Program-made: the position numbers and the translations under genes
Assembly (NCBI GenBank): GCA_013360585.1
Contig: JABWBH010000037.1
Span: forward strand, 1 to 64,000
From: Phycisphaerae bacterium
GTDB lineage: Bacteria; Planctomycetota; Phycisphaerae; UBA1845
Length of the DNA: 64,000 bases
Direction of reading: 5' to 3'
Notes under the pieces: generated by a model
Told to the model about the DNA's origin: nothing
The model's database searches: none
The model's input: the letters and a program-made list of their open reading frames with translations, nothing else
Shown: piece by piece, positions 26,631 to 38,686 of the stretch
Position numbering within the stretch: the first letter of the stretch is position 1
Layout of the letters: every line of letters starts with the position of its first letter

Positions 26631-27779
26631 TCACGCCGCGGCTCCCTCCGCGACCGGCATCCCCATCCGCCGCAGCCACCGGAAGTGCGACGCCACGCCG
26701 GCGAAAAAACTGTGGTTGACGCGGTAATTCAAACCGAACTCCTTGCAGGTCTGCGCCACGATCGGCGCGATGGCCGGGTAGTGGGCGTGGGAGATGTGCG
26801 GGAAGAGGTGATGCTCCGTCTGAAAGTTCAACCCGCCGAGCAGCCACGACAGGACGCGGTTTCGCGGCGCGAAGTCGACCGTGGTCTGCACCTGGTGCGC
26901 CGCCCAGCTCGTCTGCATCCGGCCGTTCTCCTCGAGCGGCATGGGGAACTCCGCTTCCTCGACGCAGTGCGCCAGTTGGAACACGACGCTGAGCACCACG
27001 CCCTGAATGAGCATCGCCAGGACGTAGAACAACACCACCGTGGACCACGGATGCACCCACATGGGCACGCCGAACGCCAGGGTGAAGAACGTGACCTTTC
27101 CGCCGAAGAAAAACAGCAGATCCCAACCCTTGGGGCGGGCGAAGCGGTGTTCGCCGATGCGCCCGGTGATGAGGCTCCGGAAATCATCGACGAAGTGCCA
27201 CTTGATCGGCAGGAACCCGTACAGTGCCCACATGTAGAAATGCTGGAAGCGGTGCAGGCGCAGGCGCTTCTGGTGCGGCGAAAGCCGGCCGAGAACGCCG
27301 ACGTCGATGTCGTCGTCGTGACCGGTGATGTTCGGATACGTGTGATGAAAGGCGTTGTGCTTGCGCGCCCAGATGTAGGAGCTGCCTCCGAGCAGATCGA
27401 GCGCCATGGCGGAGAGACGGTTGACCCACCGGCGGTCCGAGTAGGCGCCGTGCCCCCCGTCATGCTGAATGTTGAACCCGATGCCCGCACACGCAAGCCC
27501 GAGCAACGCCGCCAGCGGCAGGGCGACCCCCCACGACGTCGTAAAAAACACCAGCACCACGTAAGTCGCAACGAAGCCGCCGAAGACGACGGCCGATTTC
27601 AGGTACATCTGCGGACAATCGCGCGGTTTGCGCCCGGTCCGGGCGAAGTACTCCTCGACGCGCTGGCGTAGGGCGTTGCGGAAGCCGTCGTTCGACTCAA
27701 ACTTGGGCGGGTTGCACACCGGGCTGGGCGCGACAATGTCGCCGGGAACCGCCGATGGAACGCTCGAAAGTGAACTCAT
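26631..27779 (-). CDS. Fatty acid desaturase
   Basis: 382 aa; histidine boxes HDGGHGA, HNAFHHTYPN, QTEHHLFPH; four TM segments. Confidence 0.9.
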   Translation of the reverse strand: MSSLSSVPSAVPGDIVAPSPVCNPPKFESNDGFRNALRQRVEEYFARTGRKPRDCPQMYLKSAVVFGGFVATYVVLVFFTTSWGVALPLAALLGLACAGIGFNIQHDGGHGAYSDRRWVNRLSAMALDLLGGSSYIWARKHNAFHHTYPNITGHDDDIDVGVLGRLSPHQKRLRLHRFQHFYMWALYGFLPIKWHFVDDFRSLITGRIGEHRFARPKGWDLLFFFGGKVTFFTLAFGVPMWVHPWSTVVLFYVLAMLIQGVVLSVVFQLAHCVEEAEFPMPLEENGRMQTSWAAHQVQTTVDFAPRNRVLSWLLGGLNFQTEHHLFPHISHAHYPAIAPIVAQTCKEFGLNYRVNHSFFAGVASHFRWLRRMGMPVAEGAAA

Positions 27780-27941
27780 GCCTGAGTGTCGTCTCCTTCA
27801 AAAGAACCACGGATACCGCGGGAGCATGAAAGGGGACGGGCGTGTCAGGCCCGCCCCCCTCGGTTCGCCCAGATCCGTCTGCCTGGAAAGTCCTCCCGAG
27901 ATCGACCGTCACGCAGCGGCGTCGGCCGCTCCTGCGGTGAA

Positions 27942-27968
27942 TTCGCGCGGGCTGAAGCCCGCGGCTCG
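27942..27968. repeat. Dispersed hairpin repeat, family 2, copy 1
   Basis: TTCGCGCGGGCTGAAGCCCGCGGCTCG; inverted copy at 58053-58079. Confidence 0.7.
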
Positions 27969-27977
27969 GGTTTCGGT

Positions 27978-28310
27978 CTAGTACGACCGACGGCCTGAAC
28001 CCCCGCGGGACTTCCCGCCACCGTAACCGCCGCCGCCGTAACCGCCGCCGCTCGGGCGGCTCTCGCGCGGTTTGGCCTCATTCACGGTGAGCGCACGACC
28101 GTCGTGCTGCTGACCGTTGAGCGCCGAGATGGCGGCTTCGGCTTCGGAACTCGAGCTCATCTCGACGAACGCGAAGCCTTTGCTGCGCCCGCTGTCGCGG
28201 TCCATGATGACCTGCGCCGAATCCACGGTCCCGTGCGGCGTAAACAGCTCGCGGAGCTGCGCGTCATCGACGCTGTAACCCAGATTCCCGACATACAACT
28301 TTTTGCCCAT
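27978..28310 (-). CDS. RRM-domain RNA-binding protein with glycine-rich tail
   Basis: 110 aa; 'KKLYVGNLGYSVDDAQLRELFTPHG', 'SKGFAFVEM', tail GGGYGGGGYGGGKSRGGSGRRSY. Confidence 0.93.
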   Translation of the reverse strand: MGKKLYVGNLGYSVDDAQLRELFTPHGTVDSAQVIMDRDSGRSKGFAFVEMSSSSEAEAAISALNGQQHDGRALTVNEAKPRESRPSGGGYGGGGYGGGKSRGGSGRRSY

Positions 28311-28722
28311 GAAGATTTCTCCTGCGTAAGGGCTGATCGATCCACATCAGCTTTCGGGATCGAACGAAAGGGGCCAACATGACCCTGCGGTAGGAGTTGG
28401 CGAAAGAGGCGAGAAGGCAGGCTCTTTTAGCAGAGCGTGAACATCAAACCCGGTCGTCAGACCTAACCATGCCGAGCATGATACCTCGATCCGGTTCGGA
28501 CGCAAGTCCCTCAGGGCAACCGCATTCTGACATCTGCCGCTCGCCTAGCATGGCCAGGGGAGTACACCAGGCCATGCCACCCGGCCGTCGGCGCGAAAGA
28601 GGCGCCGGGAAACGGCCCGGCACATCAGAATCGGGAAGCCGTCGCGGCGCCGGCGCCGCGGGTCGGGAAGGTCAAGCGTGATCCTGCTTCTCGCTTTCTC
28701 GCGGACGACGCGGCTCCGCTCG

Positions 28723-30549
<1,827 letters not shown>

Positions 30550-30552
30550 GAA

Positions 30553-30590
30553 AGCTCCTAGCTGCCAGCTCCTGGCTCCTAGCTGTTAGC
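30553..30590 (-). repeat. Heptanucleotide repeat (AGGAGCY) in the glmS leader
   Basis: Minus strand AACAGCT AGGAGCC AGGAGCT GGCAGCT AGGAGCT TTC ATG. Confidence 0.75.
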
Positions 30591-30600
30591 CGCCCCATCC

Positions 30601-30622
30601 GAGCCGCGCCCGTCAGGAAGCG
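30601..30622 (-). repeat. Dispersed intergenic repeat, family 1
   Basis: GAGCCGCGCCCGTCAGGAAGCG (reverse complement CGCTTCCTGACGGGCGCGGCTC). Confidence 0.65.
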
Positions 30623-30905
30623 CGCCGGGTGATATCGGGTTTCGAATCTTTTCCGCCGCGCCAGCGCCGCATCCCGGATCTCACGCCCCAAATCCAGCCT
30701 GCTCCGAGCCGCGGTTGCACGATTCCGTGCGGCGACTCCTTCGCCCCCCGCGCCGATTCTGCGCTCCCGCCACGCGGTCTACGTCATTATATCGGCATAC
30801 CGAACCGAGGACACTCACCGGCTCTTCCGACCCGCGGAGACCTTCCGCCGCCGTTTTCAGGAGATCCTTGCGCCCCGCCGCCGTTTTCGGTAAGAAGCGG
30901 TCCAA

Positions 30906-31379
30906 ATGAGCGTCAAAACCAACCAGATTCAGGAACTTCTCCCGCGCAGCGACCGGCGACCGGCGGTGCGCCTGGCGAGCGTTCTGTGTGGCGGTCTCAC
31001 CGTGTTGCTCACGTTGGCGGAACTTGCCAGCCGGGCGTTGATGTTCGGGTGGCAGGGGAAGACCGTATCCGCGGCGCTGGTCCACGGTTGGTTTCATGTG
31101 TGGCGCTGGGACGCAACGTACCCGAGCGGGCTGATCATCGACGGCGCAGGCGCCTCGATGGCCGGCTGGTACTTTCCCAAGGCTGTGGCCGCGCCGCTGT
31201 GGCCCCTCGCGCTGACCGGACTCGTCGCGACCATCGTCCTCTGGCGCCGCAGTCACCGCCCGCCGCCGGGGCATTGCCACGCTTGCGGATATGATCTGAC
31301 GGGGAACAGGTCAGGGAGATGTCCGGAATGCGGGACGGTGATGCCCGCAACGGACGTCATCAGCGCGTCGAAAGAATGA
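30906..31379 (+). CDS. Membrane protein with C-terminal zinc ribbon
   Basis: 157 aa; TM segments; 'CHACGYDLTGNRSGRCPECGTVMP'. Confidence 0.75.
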   Translation: MSVKTNQIQELLPRSDRRPAVRLASVLCGGLTVLLTLAELASRALMFGWQGKTVSAALVHGWFHVWRWDATYPSGLIIDGAGASMAGWYFPKAVAAPLWPLALTGLVATIVLWRRSHRPPPGHCHACGYDLTGNRSGRCPECGTVMPATDVISASKE

Positions 31380-31577
31380 AGCGACGTCATGATGCAGCTT
31401 CAGGATGTGCCGGTCTGTGCCGCAGACCCGCCGTGTCGCAAGGCCCGCCACCGCCTCATCATGTTCCCGCTCGAAGCAATACAGACGCCTCGCGCCTTTC
31501 GATCGCTCCGCTTGGCCGCCGCGCCGCGCGGCGATAGCCTGATTGCCGGCGATCAGGTCGGAGTCCGCTTGAGGGGT

Positions 31578-31653
31578 TTGAGGGCCTCGCTCCTTCACGG
31601 TCGCGGGTCGGTTACTTGAGGGCCTCGCTTCCTTACCGTCGCGGCTCGGTCAT
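31578..31653. repeat. Tandem pair of about 38-bp repeats containing family 1
   Basis: TTGAGGGCCTCGCTCCTTCACGGTCGCGGGTCGGTTAC followed by TTGAGGGCCTCGCTTCCTTACCGTCGCGGCTCGGTCAT. Confidence 0.75.
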
Positions 31654-31726
31654 TCGGGAACGAATGAACCACGGAACCGACGCGAGAGGGATCGAAAACA
31701 ATCAGAAGGATCGAACACGAACGAAC

Positions 31727-32050
31727 ATGACGACGCGGCTTGAGAAACTGAACCAGATGCTGGAGCGCGAACCGCAGGACGCGTTTCTCAACTTCGGCGT
31801 GGCGATGGAGCTGGTGAAAGCGGAGGACTACGCCGGCGCGGTCGCCCGGTTCGACCGACTGCTGTCGATCGATCCGGATTACACGGCCGGATATCATCAT
31901 AAGGCGCTGGCGCAGCTCGCCCTGGACCGGATCGCCGAGGCGCAGGCGACGCTGGAGGCGGGGGTCGAGGCCGCCCGGCGGGTGGACAACGCCCACGCCC
32001 TCGCGGAGATGTCGGAGCTGCTCGCCCGGGTCCGCGCCACGCCGCGCTGA
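31727..32050 (+). CDS. TPR-like small protein
   Basis: MTTRLEKLNQMLEREPQDAFLNFGVAMELVKAEDYAGAVARFDRLLSIDPDYTAGYHHKALAQLALDRIAEA. Confidence 0.8.
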   Translation: MTTRLEKLNQMLEREPQDAFLNFGVAMELVKAEDYAGAVARFDRLLSIDPDYTAGYHHKALAQLALDRIAEAQATLEAGVEAARRVDNAHALAEMSELLARVRATPR

Positions 32051-32352
32051 GACAGGGGGGCGCCTTCCTCCGCCGCTCTTCCACCGCGTCCTCTCCCCCC
32101 TGTCGCGCGTCTTCGCTCTTATTTCCCGGTGCGGGGTCTTTGCATCGACTCGGGCGCCGACCTTCCGGTCGGCACGCGGCGCGATCTCGGATCGCGAATC
32201 TCCGGTCCGCGGGGTGCGAAGCAGAGCTTCGTAATCCTGGCGCGCCCGATCTGTTTCTGCATTGTTTTTCAGGCCGGCGGGAACTACGATGTTGGAGTCG
32301 CGTCGGATCGACGCAGCCGGGGTGGGCATGCCTTTCGCTGAGGGGAGCGAAT

Positions 32353-34086
32353 ATGAAGCTTTCGATGATTTGCGTGGCGGGGTTGGGGTTCGCGCTGACG
32401 GGGCTTTCGGCGGCGGGTCAGGAGGCGCAGCCGCCGGCGGATCCGCGCACCGTGCCGCATGAGACGCAGGACATGACGCCGGACGGCGAAGTGGAACCGG
32501 TGGGCGTCTGCCCGGCGGTGCGGTTCGAGTACGGTCAGGGGCGGTACACCACGGTTCAGGTCAACGTCAACGGTCAGGGCGATAACATCCTCGGCGACGC
32601 GGCCAACGAACCGTCGATCGCTGTGGACCCGACGAATCCGAACCGGATGGCGATCGGATGGCGGCAGTTTGACACGGTGAACAACAACTTCCGCGAGGCG
32701 GGGCGGGCCTTCACGACGGACGGAGGGCAGACGTGGACGTTTCCGGGAGTGCTGACAAACGGAACGTTCCGCAGCGACCCGGTGCTGGCGGCGGACCGCG
32801 CGGGGACGATCTACTACTGCACGCTGAAGAACAATTTCCTGTGCGACATGTTCATCTCCAGCGACGGCGGGGCGACGTTCGGCTCGCCGATCGCCGCTTA
32901 CGGCGGGGACAAGGAGTGGATGGCGATCGACACGACCGGCGGGATGGGCGACGGGCACATCTACCTGGCGTGGAGCACGGCGGCGGGCTGCTGCGGGAAC
33001 CGGATTTTTACGCGTTCGACGGACGGCGGGCTGAGCTACCTGAACCCGATCACGCTGCCGAGTTCGCCGATCTGGGGAACGCTGGCGGTGGCGGGGAACG
33101 GCGACCTTTACGTTTGCGGGAGCGACGCGTTCTCCACGTTTATTGTCGTGCGTTCGACGAACGCGGATGACCCCGGGCAGACGCCGACGTTCTCGACGCG
33201 CAACGCTGCAATCAACCTGGGCGGGACGGTCGTGTCGTTCGGCGGACCGAACCCCGAGGGGCTGGCGGGCCAGCTCTACATCGCGGTGGATACGTCCGGC
33301 GGGCCGCGCGACGGACACCTGTACCTGCTCTCCACGGTCGATCCTTCGGGGACGGATCCCGCGGACGTAAAGGTGGTCCGCAGCACGGACGGCGGCGCCA
33401 CCTGGAGCGCGCCCGTGCGGGTCAACGACGATGCGAGCACGACGGCGTGGCAGTGGTTCGGAACGATGTCGATCGCCCCGAGCGGACGCCTTGACGCGGT
33501 CTGGAACGACACGCGCAACACGGGCAACACGTTCCGCTGCCAGACCTTCTACGCGTACTCGACCGACGGGGGCGCGACGTGGTCGCCGAACGAAGCCACC
33601 GGACCAGTCTGGGATTCCAGCGTCGGCTGGCCGCGGCAGAACAAGATCGGCGACTACTATCACATGATCTCGGATGATCTGGGCGCGCATCTGGCGTACG
33701 CGACGACGCTCAACAACGAGCAGGACGTGTATTACATGCGCGTCGCGGTGGACTGCAACGGCAACGGCGTGCATGACGGCGACGACATCGCCTCCGGTCG
33801 CAGCGCGGACGCGAACCGCAACTGGATTCCGGACGAATGCGAAGGGGCGGACTGCGGCCGCATCGACAAGTTCAACGTCGGCTGCACCAACGGGCGGCTG
33901 AAGGCGAAGGTGGTTTCGACGCTGGCGGCGGGGACGATCCTGACGGTGGACAACAACGGCGACCGGCGGACGCTGACGATCAACGACCGCGGCAAGGGGA
34001 AGGTCAAGTGGACCGGTCAGAGCGGCGCGCACACGGTGTTCATTGTCGAGTGTCCGCAGTTCACGCGATCAACGACGTGCAATTGA
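32353..34086 (+). CDS. Secreted BNR/sialidase-like repeat protein with dockerin-like segment and shared C-terminal domain
   Basis: Start MKLSMICVAGLGFALTGLSAAGQ; repeated 'STDGGATW / TTDGGQTW / SSDGGATF'; 'DCNGNGVHDGDDIASGRSADANRNWIPDECE'; C-terminal 'GRIDKFNVGCTNGRLKAKVV...TTCN'. Confidence 0.85.
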   Translation: MKLSMICVAGLGFALTGLSAAGQEAQPPADPRTVPHETQDMTPDGEVEPVGVCPAVRFEYGQGRYTTVQVNVNGQGDNILGDAANEPSIAVDPTNPNRMAIGWRQFDTVNNNFREAGRAFTTDGGQTWTFPGVLTNGTFRSDPVLAADRAGTIYYCTLKNNFLCDMFISSDGGATFGSPIAAYGGDKEWMAIDTTGGMGDGHIYLAWSTAAGCCGNRIFTRSTDGGLSYLNPITLPSSPIWGTLAVAGNGDLYVCGSDAFSTFIVVRSTNADDPGQTPTFSTRNAAINLGGTVVSFGGPNPEGLAGQLYIAVDTSGGPRDGHLYLLSTVDPSGTDPADVKVVRSTDGGATWSAPVRVNDDASTTAWQWFGTMSIAPSGRLDAVWNDTRNTGNTFRCQTFYAYSTDGGATWSPNEATGPVWDSSVGWPRQNKIGDYYHMISDDLGAHLAYATTLNNEQDVYYMRVAVDCNGNGVHDGDDIASGRSADANRNWIPDECEGADCGRIDKFNVGCTNGRLKAKVVSTLAAGTILTVDNNGDRRTLTINDRGKGKVKWTGQSGAHTVFIVECPQFTRSTTCN

Positions 34087-34151
34087 CGGATGGGCGAACT
34101 GATCGACCGACGCCGGTGCGGCGGCAAAGCCCTGTCGTTAACGGAAAAGAA

Positions 34152-34175
34152 CCGCTTCCTGACAGGCGCGGCTCT
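34152..34175 (+). repeat. Dispersed intergenic repeat, family 1
   Basis: CCGCTTCCTGACAGGCGCGGCTCT. Confidence 0.65.
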
Positions 34176-34264
34176 GTTTCAGGCGGGGCGGGATCTTTGC
34201 GTCGAAACGTCGGCGGCCGCACGGCGCCTGAGTCGGATTGAGATTCTCGGATTGAGATTCAAGG

Positions 34265-35365
34265 ATGACGCAGCGAGAGGTCTGGCTGGAGGGCGTCGCG
34301 GCGCGCGGAGGGGCGCTGCGGGAGGTGGGCGGCATCCGTGTTCCGGCGCGGTTCGCGTCGGCGACGGAGGACGGCGCGGCGACGGCGGACGAGTGCGCGG
34401 CCGTGTCGCGCGGGCGGGCCCTGTGCGATCGGACGCACCGGGGACTGATCCGCGTTACGGGGAAGGACCGAGCGGCGTGGCTGCACAATCTGGTGACGAA
34501 CCAGGTGAAGCCGCTTTCCCCGGGCGAGGGCAATTACGCCTTTGCGCTGAACGTCAAGGGGCGCATTCTTTTCGATCTCGTCTATCTCGTTCGGGCTGAG
34601 GACATTCTGCTGGATATCGAACGCCGCCTGCTGACGGATGCGCTGAAACACTTCAACAAGTACATCATCATGGAGGACGTGGCGCTGACGGATCTGTCGG
34701 CGGAGACGTGCCGGATCGGCGTGCTGGGGTCTGGCGCGGGCGAGGCGGCGACCGCTGCGGGATGGGCGACGGCGGAGAACGCGGCGCTGTATCAGTCCGG
34801 TCTTCTTTCGGATCCGGCTGGGGAATGCGTCGCGTGGCGCAGCGACTTCTGCGGCGTGCGGGGGTATGAAGTTTCGTTCCCCTCGCGGGAGTGGAACACG
34901 GTAGCGGCGCGGTTGGCAGCGGCGGGGGACGCGGCGTGGATCGGCTGGGATGCGGTCGAGGCGCTGCGCATCGAGCAAGGCGTCCCGGCGTACCCGAACG
35001 AGATCAATGAGGCGGTTCTGCCGGCGGAGACGGGGCAACTCGCCCGCGCGGTCAGTTTCAACAAGGGATGTTATCTCGGTCAGGAGATCGTCGAGCGGAT
35101 GCACGCGCGGAAGGCGGTCTCGCGGGGGCTGGTGCGGCTGATCTTCGACGACGGCGACCCGCCCGCACCGGGGTCGCCGGTTCTGGATGCCGACGGACAG
35201 GTCATCGGAGAAGTGACAAGTTCATGTCGCTCTGTCCGTCTTTCCCGCCCGGTCGCGCTGGCCTACGTGAAAGCGACGGCGGCGCGCGACAAGACGCAAC
35301 TGGCCGTCAACAACGGCGCGGAGCGGCGCACCGGCGTCGTGGCGTCGTCGCCTTCTGCCGTCTGA
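34265..35365 (+). CDS. ygfZ: Folate-binding YgfZ/GcvT-like protein
   Basis: 366 aa; 'GLIRVTGKDRAAWLHNLVTN', 'FNKGCYLGQEIVERM' (KGCYxGQE motif). Confidence 0.88.
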   Translation: MTQREVWLEGVAARGGALREVGGIRVPARFASATEDGAATADECAAVSRGRALCDRTHRGLIRVTGKDRAAWLHNLVTNQVKPLSPGEGNYAFALNVKGRILFDLVYLVRAEDILLDIERRLLTDALKHFNKYIIMEDVALTDLSAETCRIGVLGSGAGEAATAAGWATAENAALYQSGLLSDPAGECVAWRSDFCGVRGYEVSFPSREWNTVAARLAAAGDAAWIGWDAVEALRIEQGVPAYPNEINEAVLPAETGQLARAVSFNKGCYLGQEIVERMHARKAVSRGLVRLIFDDGDPPAPGSPVLDADGQVIGEVTSSCRSVRLSRPVALAYVKATAARDKTQLAVNNGAERRTGVVASSPSAV

Positions 35366-35442
35366 CGTCGCCGCAGCCGGTCCATCATCGTCAGGTCCGG
35401 GGCCGGTTGGCGCACTCGTTCGGATCCGTCGGACTCCGATCG

Positions 35443-35829
35443 TCAGGATTTCGGCACCTGCGGTTCGAGGGCGCGCAGGTAGCGGAAGTCGAAGATGCCC
35501 GCGTCGTGTCCGTCGGACCAGTGAAGCTGGATCGCGTAGTTCCCGGCGAGTTCCGCCCCGGTGACGCGAGGGGTCGGCTGGTTCGGGGCGATATTAAGGA
35601 CCGGCAGCAGCGTGCGCTCCTCGCGCTGGGTGCGGCAGGTGGCGCAGGGGCAGTAACGGCGCAGCAGCGCGACGGGGTAAGCGACGGTGGCGCCATCCCT
35701 CCAGCGGACGGTCAGCGTCTGCTCCGCACGGTTGAGCTTCAGATCGACCGGTGCGACCGCGTCCTCGTCGAAGGAGGTCTGGCGGACGGTTCGGTCGAGC
35801 TGCGGCGCGTCGGACGGTTCAGCGGGCAA
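35443..35829 (-). CDS. DUF971-domain protein
   Basis: 128 aa; 'LTVRWRDGATVAYPVALLRRYCPCATCRTQREE', 'YAIQLHWSDGHDAGIFDFRYLR'. Confidence 0.85.
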   Translation of the reverse strand: MPAEPSDAPQLDRTVRQTSFDEDAVAPVDLKLNRAEQTLTVRWRDGATVAYPVALLRRYCPCATCRTQREERTLLPVLNIAPNQPTPRVTGAELAGNYAIQLHWSDGHDAGIFDFRYLRALEPQVPKS

Positions 35830-37153
35830 CGATCTGTCCCTCCAGCAACCGCGCCCGGGCGCGTTGCACGCGGACGATCCCGACGTCGGCGCGCATGCCC
35901 CTGGTGAACGACTCGATCAACGAACCGAACTGCTCCACGCTCCGCACGCGGTACGACCCGAGAGTATAAAGCAGGTCTCCCGGCTGCAACCCGGCCCGCG
36001 ACGCCGGGCTTCCCGCCTCGACTTCGGTCACGACGACGCCCTCGTCGCGCGACCAGCCGAGCCGGCTGGCCACCTCCTGCGAGAGATTCTCGACGCGCAC
36101 GCCGAAAAGCCGCTGTGCAAGCTGGCGTCCGTCGAGCGCCGGCATCGGTTCAAGACGGATGCGTGCCGAGCCCGGCCGCCCGTCGCGCACAAATCGGACG
36201 TTGACGACATCGCCCGGGTTGTGCGCCAGCAGCGTCATGTAGAAGTCCGTCCCGGACGAGAGCGGACGATCATCCAGCGCGAGAAGAACGTCGCCCGCCG
36301 CCAGCCCCGCGCGGGCCGCCGGCGTCTCTCCTCGGACCTGCACGACGCGCGGCTCATCCGGTGCGACGCGCAGGCCCAACTGCGTCCGCTTCACTTTTTC
36401 GGGATCGAGCAGATCCGGCATCAGGCGTCGCAACTGATCCACCGGGATGGCGAACCCGATGTTCTGGGCGTCGGTGCGGATCGCGGTGTTTACGCCGATC
36501 AACTCGCCGAGCACGTTCAGCAGCGGACCGCCCGAGTTTCCGGGGTTGATGCCCGCGTCGGTCTGGATGAGGTCTCCGTAAAGCACGCGGCCGTTGAAGT
36601 CGAGATCGCGGTGCAGGGCGCTGATGACGCCCGTGGTGACGGTGTTCTGCATGCCGACCGGATTGCCGACGGCGATCGTGGTCTCGCCGATCATCAGGTC
36701 GTCGCTGCGTCCGAGGGGGATCGTCGTGAGCGGGCGCGGCGCCTCGATTTTCAGGACCGCCAGATCATGCCGCGTGTCCCGGGCGACGACCTCCGCCGCG
36801 TAACGCGCCCCGTCGGCGAAACTGACCTCCAGGTCCGCGCCCTGCGCGGCGACATGGGCGTTGGTCACGATGTATCCGGCGGGATGAATGACGAACCCGC
36901 TGCCGATGTTGGTGCGCTGCGTGGTCATCGGTCGCCGCGGCAGGTTGAACATCTCCTCCAGCGCAAGCCCGCCCCACCGCTGAACCTGAATCTCCTGGCT
37001 GGCGGTGATGTTCACCACGGCGTCCCGGACCTTCTCGCAGGCCTCGACGATGGGCGTGCGCCGCAGCGCAAGGCGCGGATCCGAAGGCGTGTCTTCGCTC
37101 AGGCGGCCCGTCAGGATTGCCGCAAGACAAAGAAAGATTCGTGCTCCCGACAT
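35819..37153 (-). CDS. DegP/HtrA-like trypsin-type serine protease with PDZ domains
   Basis: 444 aa; 'YIVTNAHVAAQG', 'HDLAVLKIE', 'TDAGINPGNSGGPLLN'; two PDZ-like regions. Confidence 0.92.
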   Translation of the reverse strand: MSGARIFLCLAAILTGRLSEDTPSDPRLALRRTPIVEACEKVRDAVVNITASQEIQVQRWGGLALEEMFNLPRRPMTTQRTNIGSGFVIHPAGYIVTNAHVAAQGADLEVSFADGARYAAEVVARDTRHDLAVLKIEAPRPLTTIPLGRSDDLMIGETTIAVGNPVGMQNTVTTGVISALHRDLDFNGRVLYGDLIQTDAGINPGNSGGPLLNVLGELIGVNTAIRTDAQNIGFAIPVDQLRRLMPDLLDPEKVKRTQLGLRVAPDEPRVVQVRGETPAARAGLAAGDVLLALDDRPLSSGTDFYMTLLAHNPGDVVNVRFVRDGRPGSARIRLEPMPALDGRQLAQRLFGVRVENLSQEVASRLGWSRDEGVVVTEVEAGSPASRAGLQPGDLLYTLGSYRVRSVEQFGSLIESFTRGMRADVGIVRVQRARARLLEGQIVAR

Positions 37154-37327
37154 AAGATTCTCGCTTATCCGCCGCTGAAATGCGTGATCTTCAATCGCGT
37201 GCGGCGTTCATGTTTCAAAGACGATCGTCCGTGGGTGATCCTGTCAGAGCGATCCCCCGAGGCCGGCGGAACGCGGGGAGCGGCGTGGGCGTCGTGTACG
37301 CACCATCCTCGACGGAGCGCCGTGAAC

Positions 37328-38170
37328 TTACCCGGAAGCGTCCGGCGATCCGCCCGCCGCGGGCCACGCCTTCTCCACCGCGGCCCGGACGATCCTCGCA
37401 TCGAAGTAATTCGTCGACATGCCCGCATCCACGACAAGCCCCTGCGCGTTGATTCCGGCGGAACGCTCGGAAAGCAGAAAAACCGCCGCGTCAGCGACTT
37501 CCTCGGTGCGCACGGCCTGCCGCCGCAGCGTCGCCTGCTCCGCGTAAAGGTAGTAGTCGAGATAATCCGGAATGCCCGCCGAGGCGCTGGTCTTGAGCAG
37601 ACCGGCGCACACCGCGTTAAAACGCACCCGCGAGAACCGACTGAACGACTTCGCGAGGAAGCAGAGGGCCGAGTCCAGCGCCGCTTTGGCGGGCGCCATG
37701 TAACCGTAAGGCTCGGCTGCCATCCGGGTCGTCGAGATCGAGATCGTTACGACCGACGCCTCGTGGCTCAACACGGGTTTCAGCGCATTGGACAGCGCCA
37801 CGAGCGAGTAACACGACACCTCGACGGCCTGGAGGAAATCCTTGCGACAGACTTCGTGAAACCGCCCCGTGAATCCTTCGTAGTTGGCGAACGCCACGGA
37901 ATGAAGGAACCCGTCGAGCGCGATGCGTCGTCCGGCGATGGCGGTCGCGAGGCTCTGAATTTGCGCGTCGCTTTGCACGTCGCAGACGAATATCTCCCGA
38001 TCCGGAAGAAGCTTCCGGACGCCTTCGCGGCGCGCCTCGGAGCGCACGCTGTAAAGCACGGTCGCGCCCTGCTCCTCGAGGCGCTGGGCGACGTGCCACG
38101 CGACGCTCTTGCGGTTGGCGACGCCGAGCACGAGGAAGGTTTTGCCCGCCAGGTTCAGAAAGCTCGTCAT
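37328..38170 (-). CDS. fabI: Enoyl-ACP reductase (FabI-like SDR)
   Basis: '[24 protein letters not shown]', '[19 protein letters not shown]', '[13 protein letters not shown]'. Confidence 0.82.
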   Translation of the reverse strand: MTSFLNLAGKTFLVLGVANRKSVAWHVAQRLEEQGATVLYSVRSEARREGVRKLLPDREIFVCDVQSDAQIQSLATAIAGRRIALDGFLHSVAFANYEGFTGRFHEVCRKDFLQAVEVSCYSLVALSNALKPVLSHEASVVTISISTTRMAAEPYGYMAPAKAALDSALCFLAKSFSRFSRVRFNAVCAGLLKTSASAGIPDYLDYYLYAEQATLRRQAVRTEEVADAAVFLLSERSAGINAQGLVVDAGMSTNYFDARIVRAAVEKAWPAAGGSPDASG

Positions 38171-38631
38171 GTGCCCGCTCCCGCCGCCGCATCTGCCGGG
38201 CGCGTCCGCGTCACGGCGAACTTGCAGCGCAGCGCCGTCTCGTCCTCGATCGACGCTTTGCCCGTCATGAAGAACGCGCCGCCGAGTTCTTCGTCCAGCG
38301 CAACGTGAATCCGAAGACGATCGCCCGGCCTGACGACGCGCTTGAACTTCGCCTCCAGGATGCGGGTCACGATCGGGACGGAACCCTCCTCCGCGGCCGC
38401 ATTGCGCCGCCGCATCAGGATCGCCCCGGCCTGAAGGCAGCATTCGCAAAGAAGCACCCCGGGCATGACCGGGTCGCCGGGAAAATGCCCGGAAAAGAAG
38501 GCGAGATCCGGGGTGGCGTGAAACACCGTCGTGATGGCGTCCTCGCCGATCTCGACCACATCGTCAACAAAAAGAAACGGGGGACGGTGCGGAAGCAGCG
38601 CCAACCAGTCGGCTCGGTTCATGAAGGGCAT
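38167..38631 (-). CDS. fabZ: 3-hydroxyacyl-ACP dehydratase (FabZ-like)
   Basis: '[16 protein letters not shown]', '[28 protein letters not shown]'; 4-nt overlap with the FabI-like gene. Confidence 0.85.
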   Translation of the reverse strand: MPFMNRADWLALLPHRPPFLFVDDVVEIGEDAITTVFHATPDLAFFSGHFPGDPVMPGVLLCECCLQAGAILMRRRNAAAEEGSVPIVTRILEAKFKRVVRPGDRLRIHVALDEELGGAFFMTGKASIEDETALRCKFAVTRTRPADAAAGAGT

Positions 38632-38686
38632 CTTAGGGCGCGACGGCGTGGTTTGCACGTCGCAGGCGGCCCTCGAAACACGCCGG

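Noticed and set aside
30550-30700. glmS ribozyme upstream of glmS
   Set aside because: The short leader is occupied by the heptad repeat; no recognisable glmS ribozyme core seen, and such ribozymes are mainly in Gram-positives
32284-34032. 582-aa minus-strand ORF
   Set aside because: Antisense to the BNR-repeat secreted protein, which has signal peptide, repeats and a shared C-terminal domain
35687-38308. 873-aa plus-strand ORF
   Set aside because: Antisense across the DegP-like and FabI-like genes and part of fabZ; no recognisable domain, Arg-rich composition
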